The notes under the pieces were generated by a model. It saw only the letters and a program-made list of their open reading frames with translations. It was not told the DNA's origin and did not search any database. A stretch of 64,000 nt of DNA. Source: Actinocatenispora sp963805605. Lineage in GTDB: Bacteria > Actinomycetota > Actinomycetes > Mycobacteriales > Micromonosporaceae. Numbering within the stretch: the stretch's first letter is position 1; each line of letters starts with the position of its first letter. Shown one piece after another: positions 41,871 through 50,803 of this stretch. Location of the stretch: NCBI GenBank assembly GCA_963805605.1, contig CAWDUX010000002.1, forward strand, positions 2,852,001-2,916,000. The letters run 5' to 3'. Made by a program: the position numbers and the translations under genes.

Positions 41871-42996
41871 TCAAGAGATGCGGAGGGTGGAGACGGACTG
41901 GAGGTGGGCCTTGAAGCCGGTGCCGAAGTTGGTCGGGGTGCCGTTGTAGTTGCTGATCAGGGCGGGGCCGCCGCTGCAGTCCCAGGTGTTCCAGGTCCAG
42001 CCGAGGTAGCCGACGCCGTGTGCGTCGGCCCAGTTCATCACGCGGTCGATGAAGCCGTGGGCGCAGTCGTTCTCGCCGATCTCGCCGAGGGTCACCGGCA
42101 CCTGGCGCGGCGACCGGGGCGATCTGGCTGTCCCAGCAGGACGTGTTCGAGCAGGCGTTGAAGTTGTAGAGTGCGCGAACGCGGCGAGGTTGTCAGCGGG
42201 TCGGTCGGCTTGTAGGTGCAGCCACTGGGTCAGGTCGTTGGAGTAGGCCAGGCCGCCGAGCATGATGACGTTGTGGCGCCGGTGCCGCGGACCGCGTCGA
42301 CCAGGCTCTGCAAGCCGGCGACCTGGTAGCCGATGCCGGTGCAGGTGCCGCCGTCGCGCCAGCACGTCCAGCCGGCGGTCTCGTCGCCGGTGGCGCCGCT
42401 CCGGGTAGGGCTCGTTGAACAGGTCGAAGACGACCGCGCGTTGCCCTTGAACGCGTTGGCGACGCCGGTCCAGAACTGCGGCGCGTACTGCGCGTCGGGC
42501 ATCGGCTTCTGGCAGGTCGCGTTGACGTCCGGGCAGCCGGACGAGTTGCCGGTGTACGGCCCGTAGGTCCAGTGCATCTCGACGATCGGCGTGATGCCGT
42601 TGGCGCAGCAACAGGTTCACGTAGTCTTCGACCGCCTGCTGGTAGGTCGCGCCGCCGTACTGCGCCGGCACGTCGGACGGCCGAGCCAGCATTCCTCGTT
42701 CAGCGGGACCCGTACGGTGCGGACCTTCCAGGTGCGCATCGCGTTGATCGAGGTCTGGTCCATCGGGCCGTCCCAGATGCCGTTGCCCTGGATGCAGGCG
42801 AACTCGCCGCCGGAGCGGTTGACGCCCAGCAGGCGGTACGGCGTACCGCTGGGTCGACGAGCTTGTTGCCGGAGACGTGCAGGGCCGGCGCGGCGTCGGC
42901 GAGGTGCCGGGACGCGGCGGCCGGCGAGGAACTGGTGACCGTCATCGCGGCCACCAGGGCGACGACGGCGGTGAGGAGAGCGGCGCGAAGCTTCAC
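41871..42996 (-). pseudogene. secreted GH5-like cellulase, many frameshifts
   Basis: Begins with a signal peptide (KLRAALLTAVVALVAAMTVT) at ATG 42996. Recognisable pieces lie in three frames: YGGATYQQAVEDYVNLLL, VEMHWTYGPYTGN, VVFDLFNEPYPE (acid/base Glu) and VTLGEIGENDCAHGFIDRV (nucleophile Glu), ending with WNTWDCSGGPALI. These are the signatures of glycoside hydrolase family 5 endoglucanases. At least five indels are needed over 1.1 kb. Both catalytic residues survive, so error-rich sequence is as likely as true decay. Confidence 0.65.
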
Positions 42997-43081
42997 GACG
43001 GTGTCCTCTCGGACTGCTGAAAGCTACAAGAGAATCTCACCGTATAACCCGAATGCCCGGTTTGTGAAGCGGCAGAGTTGC

Positions 43082-43111
43082 TAACATCGATGTTACTAAC
43101 ATCAATGTTAG
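43082..43111. promoter_or_regulatory. paired palindromes upstream of the DUF234 ATPase
   Basis: TAACATCGATGTTA (43082-43095) is a perfect palindrome and CTAACATCAATGTTAG (43096-43111) is palindromic except at its centre. They abut, 33 bp before the start codon, in an AT-rich patch unlike the surroundings. Two adjoining copies of AACATYRATGTT suggest cooperative repressor binding. Confidence 0.65.
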
Positions 43112-43144
43112 TATCTAGTGGCTCGGCGGGGGAGAGGCGGCGAC

Positions 43145-44563
43145 GTGGCGGACTTCGTGGGCAGGCGGCAGGAGCTCGGGACGCTGAACCGCGAGCTGGG
43201 CAAGGTGACGGCAGGCGTCGGTAGGGAGCGGCCAGGCCGGTGCGTGATGCTCCGCGGGCGCCGACGCGTCGGCAAGTCGCGCCTAGTGGAGCGGTTCGCT
43301 GACCGGTCCGGCGCGCCTTTCCTCTTCTACGCCGCCACCGGGGCGTCGCCCGAGGCGGACCTGGAGCGCTTCAGCCAGGACGCCCAGTCCTCCAGCCTCC
43401 CGTTGGCGCAACTGCTGTCCGCAGCCCGTCCGGCGAACTGGAACGCCGCCTTCGATGTACTGGCGGCGGCGCTGCCGCAGGACCGCGCCAGCGTGGTGGT
43501 CATGGACGAGGTTCCCTATCTGATGGACGACACGGGTGCGTTCGAGGGAATGCTGCAGCGGGCCTGGGACCGGGTACTGGAGACCAGGCCGGTGCTCCTG
43601 ATCCTCATCGGCTCCGACCTGTCGATGATGGAAGCGCTGAACAGCTACGGGCGTCCGTTCCACCAGCGCGGCCGGGAGATGGTGCTGGGGCCGCTCAACC
43701 CGGCGGACGTCGGCGAGATGCTCGGCCTCGACCCCGCCGCAGCCTTTGACGCGGCCCTGATCACCGGGGGCCTGCCGCTGATCTGCGCGGAGTGGCCGCA
43801 CGGCGCGGGGATGTGGGAGTTCCTGGTGCAGGCTCTCAACGACCCGGTTTCGGCCCTACTGGTCTCCGCGGAGCGCTCGCTCGCTGCGGAGTTTCCGCAA
43901 CAGGCGCAGGCCCGTACCGTGTTGTCGGCGATCGGCAGTGGCGAGCGGACGTTCTCCAACATCGCCCGCGAAGCCGGGGGGATCGGGGCGACGCCGCTGC
44001 AGCGGTCGCTGGGGATCCTCGCGGACAAGCGGCTGATCGCCGGCGAGCTTCCCTTGTCCACCCGGCCCTCGAAGGACCGTCGCTACCGGGTTGCGGATCC
44101 TTATCTCCGCTTCTGGTTGAAGCTGTTGGGCCCGGCGATGGGGGAGATCGAGCGCGGCCGGGGAGACATCACGTTGCAGCGCATCCGGGACAACTGGACC
44201 AGCTGGCGTGGCCGTGCCGTTGAGCCCCTGGTACGCGAGGCGTTGGCGCGGCTGCTGCCTGACGCGCAACTTCCCGCCGCCCCGGCGATCGGAAGCTACT
44301 GGACCCGTACGAACGACGTGGAGATCGACATCGTGGGAGCGGACCGCGAGCCGATCGCGAAGGAACTGCTGTTCGTCGGCTCGGTGAAGTGGCTGGAGAA
44401 CTCCCCGTTCGACCGGCACGACCTCACGGCGCTGCGCCGACACCGTGAGGCGCTCACACCCGATCCGGTCCCGATGGTCGCTGTCTCGCGCAGCGGAGTC
44501 GACTGCACGGGCCTCGACGCCGCGTACGGCCCGGCCGAACTGCTCGCAGCGTGGTCGTCCTGA
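43145..44563 (+). CDS. AAA ATPase with C-terminal DUF234 nuclease-like domain
   Basis: 472 residues from GTG 43145, which follows GGGGGAGAGG; GTG 43118 is upstream of that site and unlikely. The ATPase part has FVGRRQELGTLNREL, Walker A RGRRRVGKSRL, Walker B ASVVVMDEVPYL and sensor LLILIGSDLSMM. A winged-helix region follows, then DUF234 (DPYLRFWLKLLGP ... VEIDIVGADREPIAKELLFVGSVKW) with restriction-endonuclease-like residues. Members are known from prokaryotic genomes and mobile elements; the role is unsettled. Divergent from the cellulase remnant, with strong palindromes upstream. Confidence 0.8.
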   Translation: MADFVGRRQELGTLNRELGKVTAGVGRERPGRCVMLRGRRRVGKSRLVERFADRSGAPFLFYAATGASPEADLERFSQDAQSSSLPLAQLLSAARPANWNAAFDVLAAALPQDRASVVVMDEVPYLMDDTGAFEGMLQRAWDRVLETRPVLLILIGSDLSMMEALNSYGRPFHQRGREMVLGPLNPADVGEMLGLDPAAAFDAALITGGLPLICAEWPHGAGMWEFLVQALNDPVSALLVSAERSLAAEFPQQAQARTVLSAIGSGERTFSNIAREAGGIGATPLQRSLGILADKRLIAGELPLSTRPSKDRRYRVADPYLRFWLKLLGPAMGEIERGRGDITLQRIRDNWTSWRGRAVEPLVREALARLLPDAQLPAAPAIGSYWTRTNDVEIDIVGADREPIAKELLFVGSVKWLENSPFDRHDLTALRRHREALTPDPVPMVAVSRSGVDCTGLDAAYGPAELLAAWSS

Positions 44564-44663
44564 GCTGCGCGCGCCGACAAACTCCCGCCGTAACGGCGGC
44601 CACGGGCAGGTCGAGGCTTCCGCAGGAGTGGGCGTGGCAGGACGGACGCCGAACCAGCTGGAC

Positions 44664-45488
44664 TCAGGCGAGTGAGTCGAAGAATTCGGTGAGGGCGGCG
44701 TGCAGGGCGTCCGGATCCTCCAGATGCAGGTCGTGGCCGGCCCCGGGAACCGTGACCACCGTGGTGTCCGGGCGTCGCCGGAGCATCTCCGCCAACTCCT
44801 CCGCGGAGATGAACCCCGACTCCGCCAGCACCAACAACCTCGGGCACCGCACCTTCTGCCACGCGTCCCAGAAGGACCGTACGGAGTTCTCCAGTACCGA
44901 GCGCACCATGATGTCGGCGTCGAACCTCGGCCACCCGCCGTCCGTACGCCACTCCAGGCCGTCAGCCCAGCCTTGACCTCGTGCCCCGCCGCCGAAGAAT
45001 TCGACCGCCGCCTGCCGGGACGGAAAGGGGAGCGGCCAGGACTTCAACCAGCTCTCGATGTGCGCGGGGCCGTCAGGGGTCGGGCCGCCGGCGCCGGCTT
45101 CGATCATGACCAGGGCGTCGACGCGGCCCGGATGCGCCGCGGCGGCGAGCATCGCTGCCTGCCCGCCCATCGACTGTCCCGCCAGGGTCACGCTCGGCAG
45201 GTCGAGCTGGTCGATGACCGCCACGAAGTCGGCCACGTACGCGGACCTGGACACGTCCAGCGGCCGGCGCTCGCTCGCGCCGTTGCCGCGCTGGTCGACG
45301 GCGATGACGCGATGCGTCTGCCGCAGCCGCCGGGCCGTCTCCTGCCACTCGCCCGCATGACCCGCAAGGCCGTGCAGGAACACGATCGGTGCCCCTGCGC
45401 CGCCGTGGTCCCGGTACCGGATACGCGTTCCGTCTCGGACCACTTCACATTGGCGCGTGTGCACGACAACCTGCCGTTTCCATGGCAT
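44664..45488 (-). CDS. alpha/beta hydrolase
   Basis: 274 residues from ATG 45488; the longer frame enters the tRNA-derived repeat and is not credible. Oxyanion region VFLHGLAGHAGEW, nucleophile elbow LAGQSMGGQA, acid in VLAESGFISAE and histidine in PGAGHDLHLEDPD. This is a typical epoxide hydrolase/haloperoxidase-like fold; the substrate is unknown. It lies just outside the left end of the genomic island, its start 38 bp from the repeat. Confidence 0.85.
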   Translation of the reverse strand: MPWKRQVVVHTRQCEVVRDGTRIRYRDHGGAGAPIVFLHGLAGHAGEWQETARRLRQTHRVIAVDQRGNGASERRPLDVSRSAYVADFVAVIDQLDLPSVTLAGQSMGGQAAMLAAAAHPGRVDALVMIEAGAGGPTPDGPAHIESWLKSWPLPFPSRQAAVEFFGGGARGQGWADGLEWRTDGGWPRFDADIMVRSVLENSVRSFWDAWQKVRCPRLLVLAESGFISAEELAEMLRRRPDTTVVTVPGAGHDLHLEDPDALHAALTEFFDSLA

Positions 45489-45525
45489 GGCCTGCGTCCG
45501 GAGACACTTCAGCTGGCCTTCAGCA

Positions 45526-45569
45526 TGTGCCCCCGGCGCGATTCGAACGCGCGACACCCGCTTCAGGAG
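45526..45569 (-). other. left attachment site: displaced 3' half of tRNA-Arg(CCU)
   Basis: 44 bp identical, except one base, to 55985-56028. On the minus strand it reads from the anticodon loop (CTCCTGAAGCGGG) through the T arm (GCGTTCGAATCGC) to the acceptor end (CGGGGGCA). The 5' half of a tRNA is absent, so it is not a gene. Both copies have the same orientation, as attL and attR of a tRNA-integrated element do. Confidence 0.9.
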
Positions 45570-45735
45570 TCCGACCTGCGCTCCTGAGGAGTGCGGGAAA
45601 CACTGTCCCACAACGGTTCTGGCAATACTACAAGGCGGGTGGTTACGGGTGTTCTGGCACCTGTGGGTACCTCTCGGATACCTGCTGCCAAGCTACGCTG
45701 CTGGGTGGCAGTTGAGCTGCGAGCGGCGCCCTGGT

Positions 45736-45849
45736 TCTGACTGGTGCAACCACCGCCGCCGCCACGGTGAACTCGGCCACGTCCCACCTGCCGAATACGA
45801 GACCACCCACCTCAACACCCACACACCCGAACTCACCAGGAGCGGGTGA
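45736..45849 (+). pseudogene. 3' remnant of an IS3-type transposase (integrase core end)
   Basis: The last ~37 codons read DWCNHRRRHGELGHVPPAEYE and stop at 45849. This matches the WYN-RRxHSxLGxxxPxxYE ending of IS3-family OrfB transposases. Everything upstream is missing, so it is a fossil at the left edge of the island. Confidence 0.7.
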
Positions 45850-45873
45850 TCACACCCTCCATCAAACCCGGTA

Positions 45874-45916
45874 CTTGACACCCGTTGATGGCGTGCCAGA
45901 GTGTAAATGTGTCAAG
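45874..45916. promoter_or_regulatory. inverted repeat upstream of lacI-type gene
   Basis: CTTGACAC (45874-45881) and GTGTCAAG (45909-45916) are perfect complements 27 bp apart, ending 37 bp before the LacI start. A TTGACA box is part of the left arm. Candidate operator for the regulator or a looping site. Confidence 0.45.
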
Positions 45917-45953
45917 GTCAGGTACGTCATGAAGGACAACGACACGCAGCCAG

Positions 45954-47027
45954 ATGGATGAACCCGGGGGAGGAGGGGCCCTGACTAGCGAGGCTGCCGG
46001 GCGTCCTAAGCGTGGTGCCACGTTGGACGATGTCGCGCGCAGAGCGGGGTACTCCAAGTCGACCGCCTCACTGGTCTTCCGGGATAGCCCACTGGTTGCC
46101 GAAACCACGCGCGCGCGGGTCCTCGAAGCAGCCTCGGAACTGGGATACATCTACAACCGGCGCGCGGCCGGGCTGCGCTTCCAGCGAAGCCATACCATTG
46201 GCCTGCTCGTCGCAGGAGTGACCAACCCGTTTCTGGCCGCACTCACTGAAGCAATCGAGAAGTCGCTTGCTCCGCTGCGATACACCGTTGTCCTAGGGAA
46301 TACGCTCGACGACATCGGGCACCAGGCGGACCTGATGAGAACCATGCTGGAATACCGCGTGGACGGGCTGCTTGTTGTGCCTGCGATCGGGTCCTTGGCG
46401 CAGACCTCGGCGGCCTTCGAGGGTCTTGAGACGCCCTTGGTCACGCTCACCCGGCGCAGCGGGGGGCGTGCGGTGCCGTACGTTGGCTCCGACGACAGGG
46501 GCTCGGCCCACCTGGCTGCTATCCATCTACACGAGCACGGGTGCCGTTCGATCGCCTACTTCGGTGGCCCTGACCTGGCAGAGACACGCGCCGAGCGGCG
46601 GTCGGGGGTTGAGGCCGCGGCGGCAGCGACAGGAATGATCTTCGACGACCGGTGGTCCCCCAGCACGGCGACGACGAGCACCGCCGGACGCGTCGCGGCA
46701 GCCGGACTCCTCGGAGTGGGCGGGCACCCGCCGGACGGCATCGTCGTGCACGGCGATTCGGTCGCCTTCGGGGTGATGCGCGCCCTGCGGGATGCCGGTT
46801 ATGGCATTGGCAGCGACGTACGGGTCATCGGCTTCGACGACATCGAGTTCGCTCGAGACTGGTCGCCTTCGCTGAGCTCCATCGCGCTTGACGCGCGCGC
46901 TATGGGGCAGGCGGCGGTGGACCTGCTGCTGCGGAGGATCGACCGGCCCGATGACCCTCCTGAGTCGGTCCTCCTCGAGACCACGCTGCACCTCCGGGAG
47001 TCCTGTGGGGAGCATGCGGGGCGCTGA
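45954..47027 (+). CDS. LacI-family regulator
   Basis: 357 residues. Helix-turn-helix near residues 23-75 (ATLDDVARRAGYSKSTASLV ... VLEAASELGYIYNRRAAGL) and a periplasmic-binding-like sensor (IGLLVAGVTNPF, GLLVVPAIGS, DDRGSAHLAAIHLHEHGCRS, VRVIGFDDIEFAR). It probably represses the sugar importer/sulfatase operon downstream and is released by the imported sugar. Between regulator and operon lie an inverted-repeat element and an IS, which may have altered this control. Base composition is less GC-rich than host genes. Confidence 0.9.
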   Translation: MDEPGGGGALTSEAAGRPKRGATLDDVARRAGYSKSTASLVFRDSPLVAETTRARVLEAASELGYIYNRRAAGLRFQRSHTIGLLVAGVTNPFLAALTEAIEKSLAPLRYTVVLGNTLDDIGHQADLMRTMLEYRVDGLLVVPAIGSLAQTSAAFEGLETPLVTLTRRSGGRAVPYVGSDDRGSAHLAAIHLHEHGCRSIAYFGGPDLAETRAERRSGVEAAAAATGMIFDDRWSPSTATTSTAGRVAAAGLLGVGGHPPDGIVVHGDSVAFGVMRALRDAGYGIGSDVRVIGFDDIEFARDWSPSLSSIALDARAMGQAAVDLLLRRIDRPDDPPESVLLETTLHLRESCGEHAGR

Positions 47028-47062
47028 CGCCTGAGCGGGCAGCCGTCCAGGGTAGTTCGTCC

Positions 47063-47230
47063 CTAGTGCCGTGACCGGGAAGGTTCACCGGGCCGGGTCG
47101 GACCCAGCCGCCCGCTGGCGGCGTTGTCGCCACGCCCGAGTGCAACCCGGCACACGGGCCCGGCTCCGCCTTGCCAGCGAACGCCCGGCCCTCGCCCCTA
47201 CACCGCCAACCTTCCCGGTCACGGCACTAG
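47063..47230. mobile_element. 168-bp MITE-like element with 23-bp terminal inverted repeats
   Basis: CTAGTGCCGTGACCGGGAAG... at 47063-47085 is repeated exactly, inverted, at 47208-47230. The unit has no gene, starts and ends with CTAG and so contains TA dinucleotides at both edges, the target duplicated by IS630/Tc1 elements. The IS630-type IS begins two bases after its right end, but its own termini differ, so another transposase would have moved it. Confidence 0.65.
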
Positions 47231-47232
47231 TA

Positions 47233-48467
47233 GAGTGTCGTCGCTAAAAGTCGTCGTTGTTGCGGTAGACCGTTCATGGCAGTCTTCCCCCTATCTGCTG
47301 CCAGAGGGCGTGTCGTGGTGAGGTCGAGTTTGCCGTCGGTGAGGTTGAGTGCTGACGATCGTGAATGGCTGACCCGGATCGTGCGGACCGGCGCGCATCC
47401 GGCGCAGGAGGTACGGCGTTCGCGGATCCTGCTGGAGTTGGACGAGGGCGTCGGTGAGTCGCTGGGTCGGCGCGGGGTTGCCGAGAGGGTCGGAGTCGAT
47501 CCGCAGACGATCACGAACGTGGCCAGGGCATATGTCGAGCATGATGGCGATGTCGGGGCCACGATCCGGCGTAAGAAGCGGTGCACGCCGCCGGTCGAGC
47601 CGATCGTGACCGGTGAGGTCGAGGCCAGGCTGATCGCGCTGGGATGCTCTGCGCCCCCAGCGGGCAGGTCGCGATGGTCGCTGCGGCTGTTGGAGAAGCA
47701 GGTTGCGCTGATGGACGACATGCCGGATCTGGACCACTCGACCATCGGGAAGGTTTTTAAAAAACGGCGTTTCGTCCTCATCTGAAGAAGTGTTGGACCA
47801 TCCCCGCCAGAGCAAACGGCGAGTTCGTTGCACGGATGGAGGATGTCCTCGAGGTCTATGTTCGACCCTACGATCCTGCCGTTCCGGTGGTCTGCATGGA
47901 CGAGAAGCCCTACCAACTCCTCGATCATGCACGCGACCCGATCCCGGCCGCTCCGGGGCGTGACCTGAAGGAAGACTCCGAGTACGTGCGTGGTGGGACC
48001 TGCTCGATCTTCGTGTGGGTCGAACCGCTGGCTGGACACCGCCGCGTCAACGCCCGCCGGCAACGAACCCGCCTGGACTGGGCGAAGGAAGTCGACCGGC
48101 TGCTGACCTGCGACTACCCCGACGCGGAGAAGGTCGTGCTGGTCATGGACAACCTCAACACCCACACCATCGGCTCGCTCTACGAGACGTTCGAGCCCGC
48201 CAAAGCCCGCGAACTGGCCGCCCGCCTGGAGATCCACTACACCCCCAAGCACGGATCCTGGCTCAACATCGCCGAGATCGAACTCGCCGCGCTCACCCGC
48301 CAGTGTCTGGACCGCCGCATCGCCGACCTCGACGTCCTCAACACCGAACTCGCGGCCTGGCAGCAAGCCACCAACGACGATCAGCGCCAGGTCAACTGGC
48401 ACTTCACCGCCAGCGACGCAAGGACCCGACTCCGCCACCTATATCCCGAACTTTAACGGCGACACTC
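47233..48467 (+). mobile_element. IS630-family insertion sequence, 1235 bp
   Basis: Ends are imperfect inverted repeats: GAGTGTCGTCGCTAAAAGT on the left and the complement of GAGTGTCGCCGTTAAAGT on the right. Both edges are followed by TA (47231-47232 and 48468-48469), the duplicated target of IS630 elements. The transposase is encoded in two frames with a slippery A6 run. It sits between the lacI gene and the importer operon. Confidence 0.9.
47276..48456 (+). CDS. IS630 transposase, joined by -1 frameshift
   Basis: OrfA (47276-47785) carries the helix-turn-helix part (GRRGVAERVGVDPQTITNVA). OrfB continues in the -1 frame and holds the DDE triad: VVCMDEKPYQL, VLVMDNLNTHT and WLNIAEIELAAL. The frames overlap at TTTTTAAAAAAC; slipping back one base on A6 (47759-47764) joins them without a stop and gives ~393 residues. 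IS630 elements commonly use programmed -1 frameshifting, so this break is probably functional, unlike others in the window. Confidence 0.85.
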
Positions 48468-48572
48468 TACTAGTCCGCGATCAAGTTGCGCCTACCCCCT
48501 TGCCAAAGGCCCCTCGCTCCTTTTAGATCGATACAAACACGTCGCCTGACGTGGCGATCAGAGGAGCATCGC

Positions 48573-49853
48573 ATGACACGCAAGCTTGCCGGGGCTGCAG
48601 CCGCCCTGACTCTCGTAGCCGTTTCCCTCGCCGGCTGCCAGAGCGGGGGATCCTCAGGAGGGGACGCCGCGGCCGTCAAGGAGCTCAACATTCCGGCCGT
48701 CGAAGCGCCCTGGTTGGCTCAGTACAAGACGATTCTGCAGAAATACACCAAAGAGACCGGCGTGAAGATCAACGTCACATCCTTCCCGTTCGATGGCTTA
48801 CTCACCCAAGAGGCCAACGCCGCCCAGAGTGGCTCCAACGCCTTCGACGCCTTCCTCATCAACGAGCAGTGGACGGGCCAGTTCTATGACAACCAGTGGG
48901 TTCAGAAGCTGACGGATATCAATCCTGATTTCAAGTGGGACAAGAACCTCATCGAGTTCGATGGCATCGGCCGGTGGGACAGCAAAAAACGCGACACTTC
49001 CCCGCAAGGGGACCCCTACGCCCTGCCAGTCAACGGCAACATCCATGAGTTCATGTACCGCAAGGACCTGTACGCCAAGCTCGGTCTCGCTGTCCCCAAG
49101 ACGTGGGACGAGGTGATAGCAAACGGCAAGAAGGCAGTCGCGGCCAAGCAGGCGGACAACGGTTACGTCCTGCGCGGCAAGACGCCGTCCTACGACTTCA
49201 GCTCTGTCCTGTACTCGTTCAAGGGGTCCTTCTTCGCCAACGAGCAGAGCGGCGACTGGAAACCCACGGTGGACACCCCTGAGTTCCGCAAGGCCTTGGA
49301 AACGTTCAAGGCTCTGGCGGACATCGGGCCGAAGGCGCCGCAGACGATCGCTCAGGCCGAAGCCATCTCGCTGATGCAGGGCGGGCGCACGCTGCAGGGC
49401 GAGTTGGTCACGGCGAGTGCGGCGCCACTGGAGGACAAGAAGGGTTCGAATATCGCGGGCAAGGTCGGCTACGCCACAACCCCGGGTAACACGCCCGTCA
49501 GCGGCACCTGGGTCATGGGCGTCCCGATTGGCCTGGACAAGGACAAGGCGGCTGCCGTCATGAAGTTCATGACCTGGCTGACCAGCCAGAAGACGATGCA
49601 AGCTTGGGCGGACGACGGGGGCGTCACGACCCGTTCGGACGTCAAGAGCGACCGTCCCGACCTGAAGGTTCTGGTCGACTCGGCGGACAGTATCCGCGGT
49701 GGCTTCCGATACACCTTCACACCGGCGTTCCTCGAGGTGACCGACCCGGCCCTGGGTGCCTACGTCGCAGGTAAGACGTCGCTTGACGAGACCGTGAGCA
49801 CGCTGCAGTCCGGGCTCACCAAGGTCGTCAAGGACGCGGGATACCTCAAGTGA
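48573..49853 (+). CDS. ABC sugar transporter substrate-binding lipoprotein
   Basis: 426 residues from ATG 48573 with GAGGAG upstream. Signal peptide and lipobox VSLAGC put the mature N-terminus at Cys ~22. The rest is a family 1 solute-binding fold (NAFDAFLINEQWTGQFYDNQW, YALPVNGNIHEFMYRKDLYAKLGL, MKFMTWLTSQKTMQAWADDGG). It delivers a carbohydrate to the two permeases that follow. No ATPase is encoded in the island, so a shared MsiK-type ATPase is expected. Stop overlaps the next start (GTGA). Confidence 0.92.
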   Translation: MTRKLAGAAAALTLVAVSLAGCQSGGSSGGDAAAVKELNIPAVEAPWLAQYKTILQKYTKETGVKINVTSFPFDGLLTQEANAAQSGSNAFDAFLINEQWTGQFYDNQWVQKLTDINPDFKWDKNLIEFDGIGRWDSKKRDTSPQGDPYALPVNGNIHEFMYRKDLYAKLGLAVPKTWDEVIANGKKAVAAKQADNGYVLRGKTPSYDFSSVLYSFKGSFFANEQSGDWKPTVDTPEFRKALETFKALADIGPKAPQTIAQAEAISLMQGGRTLQGELVTASAAPLEDKKGSNIAGKVGYATTPGNTPVSGTWVMGVPIGLDKDKAAAVMKFMTWLTSQKTMQAWADDGGVTTRSDVKSDRPDLKVLVDSADSIRGGFRYTFTPAFLEVTDPALGAYVAGKTSLDETVSTLQSGLTKVVKDAGYLK

Positions 49854-50803
49854 GTCAGGCAGTCACCCGCCAAACGGTACGACGGGGGGCCCGGCGTGGC
49901 CGTCCGAGCCCAACTCGCCGTCGTCGCCGGTTCCCCTGGTTCAAGTACCTCAGCATGGCGCCTTTCGCCCTGGCCTTTCTGGCGCTGGTCGCATATCCCT
50001 TGGCGCAGCTGGTTTGGATGGCCTTTGGCGACGTGCGTCTGGTCGCGGGTGACTTCCGCTGGCGGAGCGCAGGTCTGGACAACTTCCAGCGGATGCTGGA
50101 GGACGACGTATTCAAGATCTCGCTGCGGAACTCCCTCGTCTTCGTCACAGCCACAGTGGTGCTGACGCTTGCGCTGGGCCTTATCCTCGCCTTGGCAACC
50201 GACCGGCTTGTCCGGACCAGGCAGGTGGCGCAGAATGTGCTGATCTGGCCGGCCATTGTGGCACCAGTAGTCATCAGCGTCGTCTGGCTCTTCATCCTCA
50301 GCCCGCAGATCGGCCTGCTGAACCGCATCCTCGCAAGTCTGGGGCTCGACAAACAGGCATGGCTCGGTGACAACACCGGAGCCATGGTGAGCATCATCCT
50401 CGCCGACGTGTGGCACTGGACTCCGATCGTCTTCCTGTTCCTGTACGCCGCCCTACGGGGGCTCGACCCTAGCGTGCTGGAAGCTGCGGCCATTGACGGT
50501 GCCGGCTATCTGAGAATCGTCCGCAGCATCATCCTGCCGCTCATCTATCCTGCCCTCCTGGGTGTGGCCGCCATCCGAATCATCATGGGCGTCAAGGCGT
50601 TCGACGAGATGTACCTGATGACCTTCGGAGGCCCGGGGACTGCCACGACGGTGATCACGATCTATCTGCGTTCCGTGTTCTTCGATCGATTCCAATACGG
50701 TTACGGGGCGGCCTTGAGCCTGACCGTCGTGCTGCTCGTCATCGCGGCACTGGTCCTGGCATTCCTTGTCCGCGCTACTGTCCGGAGGCTTTCCCATGGC
50801 TGA
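49850..50803 (+). CDS. ABC sugar permease, MalF type
   Basis: 317 residues from GTG 49850. An Arg-rich N-terminus precedes six membrane helices. The coupling loop EAAAIDGAGYLRIVRSIILPLI is the EAA motif that docks the ATPase. The end MTFGGPGTATTVITIYLR is typical of MalF/UgpA-like permeases. Overlaps the following permease by eight bases. Confidence 0.92.
   Translation: MSQAVTRQTVRRGARRGRPSPTRRRRRFPWFKYLSMAPFALAFLALVAYPLAQLVWMAFGDVRLVAGDFRWRSAGLDNFQRMLEDDVFKISLRNSLVFVTATVVLTLALGLILALATDRLVRTRQVAQNVLIWPAIVAPVVISVVWLFILSPQIGLLNRILASLGLDKQAWLGDNTGAMVSIILADVWHWTPIVFLFLYAALRGLDPSVLEAAAIDGAGYLRIVRSIILPLIYPALLGVAAIRIIMGVKAFDEMYLMTFGGPGTATTVITIYLRSVFFDRFQYGYGAALSLTVVLLVIAALVLAFLVRATVRRLSHG

Noticed and set aside
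45526..45600. A second tRNA gene on the minus strand
   Set aside because: Only the 3' half is present; the anticodon stem cannot pair and no acceptor 5' strand exists. It is an attachment-site copy.
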